Positions 19,201 to 28,199 of a stretch of DNA of 64,000 bases are shown piece after piece; the stretch's first letter is position 1; every line of letters begins with the position of its first letter. The position numbers and the translations under genes were made by a program. Source of the stretch: Phenylobacterium sp. J367 (GTDB lineage Bacteria; Pseudomonadota; Alphaproteobacteria; Caulobacterales; Caulobacteraceae); the NCBI RefSeq assembly GCF_024699985.1, contig NZ_JAJONA010000001.1, positions 1,860,001-1,924,000 on the forward strand, written 5' to 3'. Below the pieces are notes generated by a model, which ran no database searches, was not told where the DNA came from, and saw only the letters and a program-made list of their open reading frames with translations.

Positions 19201-19557
19201 TTAAGCCAGCGCGGCGCGAACCTTGTCGGCGATGGCCTTGAACCCGGTCGGATCGTTGCCCGCGATGTCCGCGAGGACCTTGCGGTCGATCTCGATCCCG
19301 GCCTGGTCCAGGCCGTGGATAAACTGCGAGTAGGTGAAGCCTTCAAGGCGCGCCGCGGCGTTGATCCGCTGGATCCACAGCGAACGGAAGTTGCGCTTGC
19401 GGACCTTGCGGTCGCGGTAGGCGTACTGGCCGGCCTTGTCCACCGCGGCCTTGGCGGCGCGGATGGTGTTCTTGCGGCGGCCGTAGAAGCCCTTGGCCTG
19501 TTCCAGGACCTTCTTGTGCTTGGCGTGGGCGGTGACGCCCCTTTTGACGCGAGCCAT
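19201..19557 (-). CDS. rplT: 50S ribosomal protein L20
   Basis: An intact 118-aa protein with the L20 signature: [20 protein letters not shown] at the start and [20 protein letters not shown] in the middle. L20 binds 23S rRNA early in large-subunit assembly and, in some bacteria, represses its own operon. It lies 16 bp after rpmI, with which it is co-transcribed, and is followed by a strong terminator. Confidence 0.99.
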   Translation of the reverse strand: MARVKRGVTAHAKHKKVLEQAKGFYGRRKNTIRAAKAAVDKAGQYAYRDRKVRKRNFRSLWIQRINAAARLEGFTYSQFIHGLDQAGIEIDRKVLADIAGNDPTGFKAIADKVRAALA

Positions 19558-19573
19558 CTGTCAGATCTCCGGA

Positions 19574-19774
19574 TTAAAGGCCGTACGGCAGGAACTTCTT
19601 GATGATCTGAGCGTCGGCTTCGCTCATCACCTTGGTCCCGCGGTTCTGACGGATGTACTTGGCGTTGTGGCTGATCAGGCGGTGACGCTTGCCAGCGACG
19701 CCGGCCTTCAGCTTGCCGGACGACGTCAGCTTGAAGCGCTTCTTCACGCCCGACTTGGTCTTCAGTTTGGGCAT
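19574..19774 (-). CDS. rpmI: 50S ribosomal protein L35
   Basis: A 66-aa basic protein, [20 protein letters not shown] then [16 protein letters not shown], the standard L35 sequence. It is the first gene of rpmI-rplT. In many bacteria it directly follows infC. Here a beta-lactamase-fold gene and two transporters lie between infC (ends 23610) and rpmI, and a large inverted repeat fills the gap immediately upstream. Confidence 0.98.
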   Translation of the reverse strand: MPKLKTKSGVKKRFKLTSSGKLKAGVAGKRHRLISHNAKYIRQNRGTKVMSEADAQIIKKFLPYGL

Positions 19775-19905
19775 TTCACGTCGGAGCCGGAGCTCCGTCC
19801 TCTTGGCGTATTGATGAACCGCCCTGGCATGCCTTTGGCCAGGCGGCTCCGAAGGGGCGGGCTAATACGCGAAAGAGGGGGCTCGTGCAACTCCTCTCCC
19901 CCGGC

Positions 19906-20088
19906 TTCACCTCCCCCACGAAGTGGCGGGAGGGGGACCGCCGGCCGAGGCGAAGCCGGAGAGCCGGGGGTGGAGGGGGCAAGCCCCAGTCACTGCCGGC
20001 CGCTTGCCCCCTCCACCCCTCGCTCTGCAGCCAGCAAGCTGGCTTCGGCGAGCGGTCCCCCTCCCGCCGCTGACGCGGGGGAGGTGAA
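19906..20088. repeat. Nested long inverted repeat (type A), upstream of rpmI
   Basis: The 316-bp gap between rpmI and the MFS pair holds no gene. Outer arms 19906-19940 and 20053-20088 are near-perfect reverse complements (CTCCCGCC / GGCGGGAG cores, ending GGTGAA). Inner arms 19967-19984 and 20002-20019 are a perfect 18-bp dyad (GCTTGCCCCCTCCACCCC). The structure could end MFS transcription before the rpmI promoter. Related elements occur at 22586, 46419 and 53453. Confidence 0.85.
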
Positions 20089-20090
20089 AG

Positions 20091-21303
20091 CTACGCCGGC
20101 CGCCGCGTGCGCTGCCGCACCTGCAACGCGAACCAGACGGCCGGCAGGATCAGGACGGCGGCGAAGGCGAAGGGCGAGCCGGGGCTGACCAGGCTGAAGA
20201 GCTGGCCGGCCAGCACCGGGCCGCCGATCCGGGCCAGCGCCATGCCGCTCATGTTCAGCCCCAGCATCTCGCCCTGCCGGTCGGGCGGCGCGGCCTGGGA
20301 GATCAGGCCCGTGAGGTTCGGGAAACAGATCGACTGGCCGATGCAGACGAAGGCGAATCCGAGGATCGCCACCTGCCAGACGGGCGACAGCCACTGGGTG
20401 GTCAGGCCGACGCACATGAAGACCAGGCCGCCGGTGAGCGTGGTTGCTTCGCCGAACCGCCGGGCGAGCCGGCCCGAGAGCCAGCCCTGGCAGACGGCGC
20501 CCAGCAACCCGATGGCCATGAAGGCGAGCCCGATCTGCCGGGGGCCCCAGCCGAAGCGGGTCTCGGTCCAGAGGCCGTAGGTCGCCTCGATGCCGGCGAA
20601 GCCGACCACGGTGATGAAGCTGATCGCCATGATCCGGCCGATGATCGGGTGGGCGAAGGCCTCGTTCAGCCCGTCGAGACGCTTGAGAGGCCGGTAGGGG
20701 CGCCGCTCCGGCCGGTTCTCGCGCACGAAGAGGACGACCGCCAGGGCCGCGGCGATCGCGAAGCCCGCGGCGACCCACAGGGGAAGCTGGAACCCCAGGG
20801 GCGCCGCGCGACGGCTGGGCGAGCAGGCCGCCGATGGCGGGCCCCGTGGTGAAGCCCGCGCTGAACGCGGCCCCCATGATCCCCATGCGGGCGGCGCGGC
20901 GCTCCGGCGGAGTGATGTCGGCCAGCGCGCCCTGCAGCGTCGAGATGTTGCCGGCGAAGAAGCCATTGAAGAACCGGATGGCGAAGGCGATCCAGATGTT
21001 CGGCGCGAACGACAGCGCCGCGTAGCTGACGCCGACCAGGGCGATGGTGACGATCAGCACCGGCTTGCGGCCGATGCGGTCCGACAGCCGGCCCCAGAAC
21101 GGCTCCCCGAGGAACTGGCCGAACGAGAAGGCCGAGAACATCAGGGTGACCTGCCAGGCCTCCGCCTCGAACGCCTGGGCGAAGAACGGCAGCAGCGGGA
21201 TCACCAGGCCGAAACCGGCGATCATCAGGAAGATCACCGACAGCAGGACGACGAGCGCGCGGCGCTCCTCGGGGGACACGGGCGCGGTGACGGGCGCGCT
21301 CAT
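20091..21303 (-). CDS. MFS transporter, TetA/multidrug-efflux-like, copy 1
   Basis: About 403 aa after removing one extra C near 20806. It has 12 predicted helices, the motif A loop GRLSDRIGRKPVLIVTI after helix 2, and FGLVIPLLPFFAQAF in helix 1, typical of DHA1 drug:H+ antiporters of the TetA/MdtG group. It overlaps its upstream paralogue by 4 nt (ATGA), so the two are co-translated. The two proteins share long blocks (GEPFWGRLSDRIGRKPVLI) and arose by duplication. The substrate is unknown. Efflux is inferred from the subfamily. Confidence 0.85.
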
Positions 21304-22528
21304 GGCTGGCCGCCGCCGCGCCGCTGGCGCGCGATCTCGCCGGCGGCCAGCGCCAGCCAGATGGCCGGCGCGACGGCGAGCGCGCCTTGCAGGAAGGGTC
21401 CGTGGATGGTCAGCCCGGCGAAGCTCAGCCCCGCGCAGAACGGCCCGATCACCCGGGCGAGCGCGCCCATGGCGTTGTTCAGGCCGAGGATCTGCCCCTG
21501 GCGGTGCGGATCGGCGGCCTCGGAGATCATCGCCGCGACGTTCGGGAAGGCCACGGAGGAGCCGACCGCGCTCAGCGACATGAGCGCGATGGTCGCCGGT
21601 CCGCTGGACACGACCGGCTGCAGGGCCATGCAGATCATGGTCAGCGCCATGCCGGCGGCCAGCATCCGGCCCTGGCCGTAGCGTTCGGCGAGCGGGCCGG
21701 CAAAGGTCATCTGGGTCGCCGCCGACGCGGCGCCCGCGAAGGCGAAGGCGATGCCGACCTCGCGCGGGCCCCAGTCGTAGCGGGCCTGGGCCCAGAGGCC
21801 GAAGATCGACTCCACGCCGGTGAAGGCGAAGCCGACCAGGAAGGTGACCAGCATCAGCTTGCCGACGACCGGATGGCGGGCGGCCTCGCCGGTCGCCGCC
21901 CAGCGGTTCGGCCGGTAGGTGGCCGAGAGGTCGCGCTGGCGGCTCTCGCGGATGAAGAGGGCGATGCCCACGGCGCAGGTCCCGAACAGGGCCGCGGCGA
22001 TGAACAGCGGGAGCTGGAAGCCCAGGTGCCCGGCCTCGGGACGGGCGAAGAGGCCGCCCAGCGACGGGCCGACGATCAGGCCGACGTTCCAGGCCGCACT
22101 CTGGTAGCTCATGGCCCGGGTGCGGCGCTCGGGCGGGGTGACGTCGGCGATGTAGCCCTGGATCACCGAGCCGTTGCCGGAGAAGAGGCCGCCCAGCAGC
22201 CGGATGCCGAAGGCCGCCCAGGCGTCGGGCGCGAAGGCCAGCGCCAGGTAGCAGAGGCAGTTGGCGACGATGGTGGAGATCAGCACCGGCTTGCGGCCGA
22301 TGCGGTCCGACAGCCGGCCCCAGAACGGCTCCCCGAAGAAGGTGCCGACTGCGAAGGCCGAGAAGATCAGCGCGATCTGCCAGGGCGGGGCGTCGAACGA
22401 CTTGGCATAGAAGGGCAGCAACGGGACGACGATCCCGAAGCCCAGCATGTTCAGGAAGATCAGCGAGATCAGCGCCGCCGCCGCGAACCGCGGTGGCGGC
22501 GTCGCCCCCGCGGCGCGGTGTCGGACAT
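21300..22528 (-). CDS. MFS transporter, TetA/multidrug-efflux-like, copy 2
   Basis: About 409 aa after adding one G near 22507, which restores the N-terminus MSDTAPRGATPPPRFAAAAL. Helix 1 is MLGFGIVVPLLPFYAKSF and the motif A loop is GRLSDRIGRKPVLISTI, as in its downstream paralogue. Twelve helices are expected. The possibility that the pair forms a heteromeric efflux unit is only speculative; a simple tandem duplication is enough. A type A inverted repeat lies immediately upstream, between this gene and the metallo-beta-lactamase. Confidence 0.85.
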
Positions 22529-22585
22529 GTTAACGGTGTTAGGACGGGCCGACCGTCCCGACAAGGACAACGGCGCCACACCTGA

Positions 22586-22723
22586 TCCCTCCCTTACTGG
22601 GGAGGGTCGACTCGCCGTCAGGCGAGCGGGGTGGGGAGGTGTGGGCCTGGCTGGGAGTCCGTGCCTGAGCCTGACATCCCCACCCTGGCCGCTGCGGCCT
22701 GTCCCTCCCCATTAAGGGAGGGA
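22586..22723. repeat. Inverted repeat (type A) between MFS pair and metallo-beta-lactamase
   Basis: TCCCTCCC-TTACTGGGGAGGG at 22586-22606 faces CCCTCCCCATTAAGGGAGGGA at 22703-22723, reverse complements with one mismatch. A second pair (GGGGTGGGGA / TCCCCACCC) lies inside. The right arm ends 5 bp from the beta-lactamase stop, so it may terminate the infC-bla transcript. Confidence 0.8.
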
Positions 22724-22728
22724 CGGGT

Positions 22729-23610
22729 TTACTTCGCCGCCGCCTGCTGTTTGGCCAGGGTCTCGCGGAAGCTCTTGTAGGAGGCCTGGTAGTAGGCCTT
22801 GCAGCCGGCCGGATCGACGAAGGCGTCGGCCTTGCCGGCGTCGAGCGCCGCCTTCTTCTTCTGCAGGTCGAAGAAGCGCGTGTGGCTGGCCAGGAACACC
22901 TCGCACGGCGCGTTCAGCCAGAACTGGTGGCTCTTCTCATAGTCCGCCGCCATGCCCGGATAGGTCTCCGGCGCCACCAGGCGGTAGCCCGGCAGGACGC
23001 TCGACGAGCAGTGGACCAGCGCCTGGCGCACCTTGCCGGCGACGGTCACCGGGAAGGTCCAGGTGGTGCAGCCCTTGGTGTGGCCGGGGGTGATGTGGGC
23101 GGTCAGCGTGACGCCGCCCAGGCGGATGTGCTGGCCGTCCTTCAGGATCACGTCGACCTTGGTGGGCGCGTACTCCCACTGCGGCCCCTTGAGGTAGGGG
23201 TCGCCCTTGCCGCCGGCCTCGATGATCGGGGCGTCGGGGGGCGCTGACGTAGAGCTTCGCGCCGGGGGCGGCCTTCTTCAGCTCGGCGAGCCCCGCGGCG
23301 TGGTCGAAGTGCTGGTGGCTGTTGACCAGCACCTTGATGGTCGCGGGATCGAAGCCGAGCGTGCGGATATTCTCGACCGCCTGCCGACCGGTGATCGCGT
23401 CGCCGCCGTCGATGACGATCAGCCCGGCCCTGGTGGTCAGCAGGTAGGCGGCGTAGTCGGCGGCGCCGATGTAGTAGAGGCCTTCCCCTATCTTGAACGG
23501 CGGATAGGCGGCGTTCTCCGGCGACGGGCCCTGCTGGGCGGCGGCGCCCAGGAAAAAGCGGCCGCCGTGACGGCGACCGCTCCCCAAATTCCGAAGTGTC
23601 TGCGGCGCAC
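22729..23610 (-). CDS. Subclass B3-like metallo-beta-lactamase-fold hydrolase, exported
   Basis: About 293 aa once a T is added near 23556 and an extra C removed near 23235. A signal peptide ([19 protein letters not shown]) leads to the hydrolase domain. The zinc ligands are HQHFDH (H-x-H-x-D-H), GHTKGC and the late SHTRFFD, which fits subclass B3 (both zinc sites complete). B3 enzymes from Caulobacter hydrolyse beta-lactams including carbapenems; some relatives have other substrates. The GTG start at 23610 overlaps the infC stop by one base, so it is translationally coupled to a housekeeping gene. This is a chromosomal, intrinsic-type gene; resistance is not demonstrable from sequence. Confidence 0.85.
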
Positions 23611-24143
23611 TACCGGGGCGCCAGGATCATGATCATCTGACGGCCCTCCATGCGGGGCTCGTACTCGACCTTGGCGACGGGCTCGAAGTCGGCCTTCACC
23701 TTCTGCAGCAGCTTCATGCCCAGTTCGGGGTGGGCGAGCTCCCGGCCGCGGAAGCGCAGGGTGACCTTCACCTTGTCGCCTTCCTCGAAGAACCGGTGCA
23801 TCGAGCGGGCTTTGACCTCGTAGTCGTGGATGTCGATGTTGGGACGGAGCTTGATCTCCTTGATCTCCACCACCTTCTGCCGCTTGCGCGCCTCGTTCTT
23901 CTTCTTCTGCTCCTGGAACTTGAACTTGCCGTAGTCCAGGATCTTGCAAACGGGCGGATCCGCGTTCGGGACGATCTCCACCAGGTCGAGGCCCGCCTCT
24001 TCGGCGGCCTCCAGAGCGGAGGAGGTCGGCATCACACCCTGCTTCTCACCGTGCTGGTCGATGAGCAGGACGCGGGGAACACGGATTTCATCATTGATGC
24101 GCGGACCGTCTTTGACGGGCGGCGCCTGCATGGGGCGGCGAAT
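23610..24143 (-). CDS. infC: Translation initiation factor IF-3, ATT start codon
   Basis: A 177-aa IF-3 with the N-domain [17 protein letters not shown], the linker rich in K ([13 protein letters not shown]) and the C-domain [18 protein letters not shown]. The first ATG (24131) is internal to the usual IF-3 start. In-frame ATT at 24143 gives I-R-R-P-M-Q-A-P-P, and AGGAG sits exactly 8 bases before it. infC is the classic gene with a rare AUU/AUC/AUA start, by which IF-3 represses its own translation, so I take the ATT. The stop overlaps the GTG of the metallo-beta-lactamase. Confidence 0.95.
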   Translation of the reverse strand: MRRPMQAPPVKDGPRINDEIRVPRVLLIDQHGEKQGVMPTSSALEAAEEAGLDLVEIVPNADPPVCKILDYGKFKFQEQKKKNEARKRQKVVEIKEIKLRPNIDIHDYEVKARSMHRFFEEGDKVKVTLRFRGRELAHPELGMKLLQKVKADFEPVAKVEYEPRMEGRQMIMILAPR

Positions 24144-24251
24144 AGGCGAGGCTCCTAGAGCTGTTTCAACGAGGGTTCGAACGCAAAACGCCGGCGCGCG
24201 GCGAGCGCTCCGGTCGACCCCGCAACTATATGCGTGAGGGTTGACGCTCTA

Positions 24252-25235
24252 TCAACCCGCGCCGGCGGCGGGGACCAGAGAGACGGCGGCCTGTGCCACC
24301 TTCGCCACAGGGAGTTCCGAGAGCTTTTCGGCCTGGATCACCGTGACCTTGCCACGCGGCGCCGACAGCGCCGGATCGGACGCGCCGGAGAACAGCACGA
24401 CCGTCGGCGCGCCGGCCGCGGCGGCCAGGTGCAGCGGGCCGGTGTCGTTGCCGACCGCCATGGCCGCCTTGGCGCCCAGGATGGCGATGCGGGCGAAGTC
24501 GGTGCGGCCGGTCAGGTCGCGGGCCCGGGGCACGGTGCGCTGGATCGAATGGGCGAGGGCGGTCTCCTGCGGGCCGCCGATGATCACGATGTCGAACCCG
24601 CGGCCGTAGAGGATGCGGGCGAGCTCGGCGTAGCGCTCCACGGGCCAGCGCTTCTCCGGCCGGTGGGCCGAGCCGCCGGGCACGAACATGACGTAGGGCC
24701 GGGGCTTCACGGCGCCCGGGACCGGGCGCTCGGCCGGGTGGTTCTTCCAGATCCAGGAGAGGTCGGGCCCCGGCGCGGTCCCCGGCGAGGTCGGCGCATC
24801 GGGCCAGATGCCGGCGTACATCAGCTGGTCGGCCTGCCGCTCGAGCGTGTGCATGTGGTCGCGCAGCTTGTTCCGGTGCGGCAGCGCGCAGCCGAGCGCG
24901 ATGCCGGACCAGGGCGGCGGGTTCGGGCGCAGCACCTGGAAGATGCGGTTCGAGGCCGAGGAGGTCTGCAGGTCGTAGACCCGATCGTAGTTCGCCGCGC
25001 GCAGCCGTTTCCTGAGCGCCATCCACTGGGCGAAGGTCTCGGGCCGGCCGTCGGTCTCGACGGCGTTGAAATAGGGGCAGGATTTCGCCAGCGCCTCGAA
25101 GGGCGGGGTGGTGAGGAGGGTGATGTGGTCCTTCCGGTGGGCCTCGCGGATCTTCTTCATGGCGGCCAGCGCCAGCACGAAGTCGCCGAGCGCGCCCAGC
25201 TTCACGACGAGGATCTTCTGAACGCCGCGGGGCAT
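24252..25235 (-). CDS. Glycosyltransferase family 9 (heptosyltransferase-like)
   Basis: An intact 327-aa protein. It opens with KILVVKLGALGDFVLALAAM, the GT9 N-terminal Rossmann motif of ADP-heptose:LPS heptosyltransferases. The C-terminal half has FVPGGSAHRPEKRWPVERYAE and GNDTGPLHLAAAAGAPTVVLF, the nucleotide-sugar-binding site. It should act on the cytoplasmic face in lipopolysaccharide core or polysaccharide synthesis. The start overlaps the stop of the upstream GT4 gene (ATGA), so they form an operon. Confidence 0.88.
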   Translation of the reverse strand: MPRGVQKILVVKLGALGDFVLALAAMKKIREAHRKDHITLLTTPPFEALAKSCPYFNAVETDGRPETFAQWMALRKRLRAANYDRVYDLQTSSASNRIFQVLRPNPPPWSGIALGCALPHRNKLRDHMHTLERQADQLMYAGIWPDAPTSPGTAPGPDLSWIWKNHPAERPVPGAVKPRPYVMFVPGGSAHRPEKRWPVERYAELARILYGRGFDIVIIGGPQETALAHSIQRTVPRARDLTGRTDFARIAILGAKAAMAVGNDTGPLHLAAAAGAPTVVLFSGASDPALSAPRGKVTVIQAEKLSELPVAKVAQAAVSLVPAAGAG

Positions 25236-26411
25236 CAGGCGCGGCCCTCCAGGACCTGTTCGTAGGCGGCCAGCGTCGCCGCCGTCATGGCGTCGACCCG
25301 GTAGAGCCGGCAGGCGCGGTCCATGGCGACCCGGCCCATCTCCGCGCGGGCGTCGGGGCCTGCGTCGATGGCCGCGCGGAGCGCGTCGGCCCAGGCGTGC
25401 GCGTCGCCCGGCGGGACCAGCCAGCCGGTGACGCCGTCGACGACCGTCTCCACCGTGCCGCCGTGAGCCGAGACGATGACGGGCCGCCCCATGGCCTGCG
25501 GCTCCACCGCCGCGCGGCCGAAGCTTTCCGGCACGGTGGTCGGCAGGAGGGCGACGTCGCTGAGCAGGCAGGCCGCGGGCATGTCGTCACAATGCCCGAC
25601 GATCTTTACCGTGTCCTGAAGACCGCCCGCCGCGATGGCCGCGTGGAGCTCGCGGCGGTACTCGGTGCGGCCCTGGTCGTCGCCGGCGAAGAGGATGGTG
25701 AAGTCCGTGCGGCCTTCCGCGGCCAGCCGGCGCGCCGCCTCGACGATGGTGAGCTGGCCCTTGATGCGGGTAAGCCGCCCGGCCAGCAGGAAGGCCACCT
25801 TCCCGTCGTCCGCCGGCACGCCCCAGGCGGCGCGCAGCAGCTCGACCCGTTCGGGCGCCACCTTCGACGGATCGAAGCGGTCCAGGTCGACGCCCCGCGG
25901 GATGGTCACCACCCGGGCCGGGGCGATGCGGTGCTCGGCCAGCACATGGTCGCGGGTGTAGTCGGAGTTGGCGATGACCAGGTCGCCGCGGGTCATCACC
26001 GCATTGTACCAGCGCTTCAGCCCGGACTTCGCCTTGTAGACCCCATGGTAGGTGGCCACGAAGGGGACGCCGGTCCCGCGGGCCGCCCACAGCGCCGAGA
26101 AGGCCGGGGCGCGGCTGCGGGCGTGGACGAGGCTGACCTTCTCCCGGCGGATCAGGGCCGCGAGCTTCCAGGCGTTGGCGAGGATGGTCAGCGGGTTCTT
26201 GGAGGCGGCGTCCAGCGGCGCGAACTCGCCGCCGTCGGCCTCGAGGCGGGAGACCATGCGTCCGCCGCGGCTGGCGACGATCGCCCGGCCGCCGGCGGCG
26301 ACGACCGCACGGGCGACGTCGAGCGCGGACTGTTCGGCGCCACCGGTGTCGAGCTCCGGGACGACCTGCAGCAGGGTGAAGCCAGGGGGGCAGGGACACG
26401 AGGGCCTGCAT
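25235..26411 (-). CDS. Glycosyltransferase family 4 (group 1)
   Basis: About 391 aa after removing one extra C in the run at 26385-26390, which joins MQALVSLPP to GFTLLQVVPELDTGGAEQ. The latter is the donor-free N-terminal GT4 motif. The C-terminal domain holds LAGRLTRIKGQLTIVEAA and the ES-rich donor site VPESFGRAAVEPQAMGRPVIVS. This is a retaining GT-B enzyme using a nucleotide sugar, likely in surface polysaccharide or LPS core assembly, given the coupled GT9 gene. It is divergent from the alpha/beta hydrolase gene at 26461. Confidence 0.88.
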
Positions 26412-26460
26412 AGCGTGAAACGGCCTTTGGTGAACACCGCCGCGGGCCTTAAGACGGGGC

Positions 26461-27204
26461 ATGAGCGAAGAGAGCGGACACCTCGAACGGCCGGGCTACC
26501 GGCTGGCCTGGAAACGCGTCGCGGGCGAGGGCCCCGTGGTCGTCTGGCTGGGGGGCTTCAAGTCCGACATGGCGGGGACCAAGGCCCAGGTGCTGGCCGA
26601 TTGGGCGCTGGAGACCGGCCGGGCCTATGTCCGGTTCGACTACTTCGGCCACGGCGAGTCCGACGGCGACTTCCGCGACGGCACGATCACCCGCTGGCGC
26701 GAGGACGCGCTCGCGGTCATCGACGAGCTTGGGGAGCGCGACGTGGTGCTGGTCGGCTCCTCCATGGGCGGCTGGATCGCCTGCCTCGCCGCCATGGCCC
26801 GGCCGGCGCGGGTGAGGGCCCTGGTGCTGGTCGCGCCCGCCCCGGACTTCACCGAGAAGCTGATGAGGCCCGAGATCCCGCCGGAGGGGCTGGCCGACCT
26901 CGAGCGCGACGGCGTGTGGCTCCGGCCCTCGGACTATGGCGAGCCCTATCCGATCACCCGCGAACTGCTGGAGGACGGCGCGCGCTGGTCGATCCTGGAG
27001 GCGACCGAGGTGCCCATCGCGGTGCCGGTCCGTGTGCTGCAGGGCGGGGCCGATCCCGACGTGCCCTGGGCCCACGCGCTCGAGCTCGCCAACGCCCTGA
27101 AGGGCGAGGACGTGGTCTTCACCCTGATCAAGGACGGCGACCACCGCCTCTCCCGGCCGCAGGACCTCGATCGCCTGGTGGCGGCGGTGGAGGAGGTCTC
27201 CTGA
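26461..27204 (+). CDS. Alpha/beta hydrolase, ABHD10/thioesterase-like
   Basis: An intact 247-aa cytoplasmic hydrolase. The oxyanion region WLGGFKSDMAGTKA is characteristic of the ABHD10-like group. The nucleophile elbow is GSSMGG with Ser101. The acid is probably in GGADPDVP and the base is the histidine of KDGDHRLS. ABHD10 relatives act as acyl-protein thioesterases or esterases; the bacterial substrate is unknown. The TGA stop overlaps the start of the DMT transporter gene. Confidence 0.85.
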   Translation: MSEESGHLERPGYRLAWKRVAGEGPVVVWLGGFKSDMAGTKAQVLADWALETGRAYVRFDYFGHGESDGDFRDGTITRWREDALAVIDELGERDVVLVGSSMGGWIACLAAMARPARVRALVLVAPAPDFTEKLMRPEIPPEGLADLERDGVWLRPSDYGEPYPITRELLEDGARWSILEATEVPIAVPVRVLQGGADPDVPWAHALELANALKGEDVVFTLIKDGDHRLSRPQDLDRLVAAVEEVS

Positions 27205-28145
27205 CGGCCTTCAGTCCCTGGCGGACGGCGCCGCTGCTGCTCTCCACCACCATCCTCTTCTGGGCGGGCAACTCGATCGCCGGACGGGCCCTGGTGGGCG
27301 TGGTCCCGCCGATGGCGCTGGTCTTCTGGCGCTGGGTGGCGGCCTTCGCCATCGTCTCGGCGGTGGCTTGGCGCCACGTCCGGAAGGACCGCGCCGAGCT
27401 GATCCGCCGCTGGCCCACCGTGCTGGCGCTCGCCGCCACCGGAGTCGCGAGCTTCGGGGCGCTGCTCTACGTGGGCCTGCAGCGGACCACCGCGCTGAAC
27501 ACCCTCGTCGTCCAGGCGGCGATCCCGCCGCTGATCATGCTGTTCGCCTGGCTCTTCCTGCGCGAGCGGACCACCCGCTGGCAGGTGGGCGGGGTGGCGG
27601 TCTCGCTGCTAGGCGTGCTGGTGGTGCTGTCGCGCGGGCGGCCATGGGACCTGCTGCACCTGGGCCTGAACGCCGGCGACGCGGTCGTGCTGTTCGGCGT
27701 CGTGCTCTACGCGGTCTATTCGCTGATCCTCAGGCGGCGGCCGCAGGTGCATCCCATGAGCCTGCTCTGGGCGACCTTCGGGGCGGCGATCCTGCTGCTC
27801 GCGCCGTTCTACGCCGCCGAGCTGATCGCCGGCCGGCACATGACGCTGAACGCGCCCACCCTGCTGGGCGTCGCCTATGTGGCGATCTTCCCGTCGTTCC
27901 TGGCCTATCTGTTCTTCAACCGCGGCGTGGAGCTCATCGGGGCGGCGCGGGCCTCGCAGTACCTGCACCTGCAGCCGGTGTTCGGCGCCGTCCTGGCGGT
28001 GCTGCTGCTGGGCGAGGCCTTCCACCTGTTCCACGCGGCCGGGCTGGCGTTGATCGGGGCGGGGATCCTGCTGTCGTCCTGGCGACCGAAGGGCTTAGAG
28101 CGAAATCCGCTTCGATATAATCGGATTTCGCTCAAGGCACTTTGA
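27201..28145 (+). CDS. EamA/DMT-family transporter with probable CTG start
   Basis: About 314 aa with ten hydrophobic helices in two EamA repeats (LFWAGNSIAGRALVGVVPPM and FPSFLAYLFFNRGVELIGAA are the conserved family segments). It is a drug/metabolite transporter, probably exporting small metabolites. No ATG, GTG or TTG lies in frame before the first helix. CTG at 27201, with GGAGGAGG 5 bases upstream and overlapping the previous TGA, is the best start. The last 14 residues after SSWRPKG are encoded by an inverted repeat (28098-28133), so the natural C-terminus was probably extended by that element. Confidence 0.8.
   Translation: MTAFSPWRTAPLLLSTTILFWAGNSIAGRALVGVVPPMALVFWRWVAAFAIVSAVAWRHVRKDRAELIRRWPTVLALAATGVASFGALLYVGLQRTTALNTLVVQAAIPPLIMLFAWLFLRERTTRWQVGGVAVSLLGVLVVLSRGRPWDLLHLGLNAGDAVVLFGVVLYAVYSLILRRRPQVHPMSLLWATFGAAILLLAPFYAAELIAGRHMTLNAPTLLGVAYVAIFPSFLAYLFFNRGVELIGAARASQYLHLQPVFGAVLAVLLLGEAFHLFHAAGLALIGAGILLSSWRPKGLERNPLRYNRISLKAL
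28098..28133. terminator. Perfect 12-bp inverted repeat, likely terminator
   Basis: GAGCGAAATCCG at 28098-28109 and CGGATTTCGCTC at 28122-28133 are exact reverse complements with a 12-nt AT-rich loop. It lies inside the last codons of the EamA gene. Together with the adjacent element at 28149 it can stop transcription from both convergent genes. Confidence 0.8.
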
Positions 28146-28148
28146 ATT

Positions 28149-28199
28149 TAGAGCATTTTCTACGCCGAACCGGCCTCCACTTCGGCGGAAAATGCTCTA
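28149..28199. repeat. TAGAGCATTTTC-type palindromic repeat, bidirectional terminator candidate
   Basis: TAGAGCATTTTC (28149-28160) and GAAAATGCTCTA (28188-28199) pair over 12 bp. An inner CGCCGAA/TTCGGCG pair adds 7 bp. The AGAGCATTTTC core is a common dispersed intergenic repeat in Caulobacteraceae-type genomes. The minus-strand stop codon of the SDR gene (28197-28199) is provided by this repeat. Confidence 0.85.

Noticed and set aside
22729..23610. Acquired mobile carbapenemase
   Set aside because: No integron, transposon or plasmid feature is near; the gene is coupled to infC and looks intrinsic to this lineage.
26052..27200. N-terminal extension of the EamA frame to 26052
   Set aside because: This part is antisense to the GT4 gene and out of frame with the alpha/beta hydrolase; it has no transporter features.
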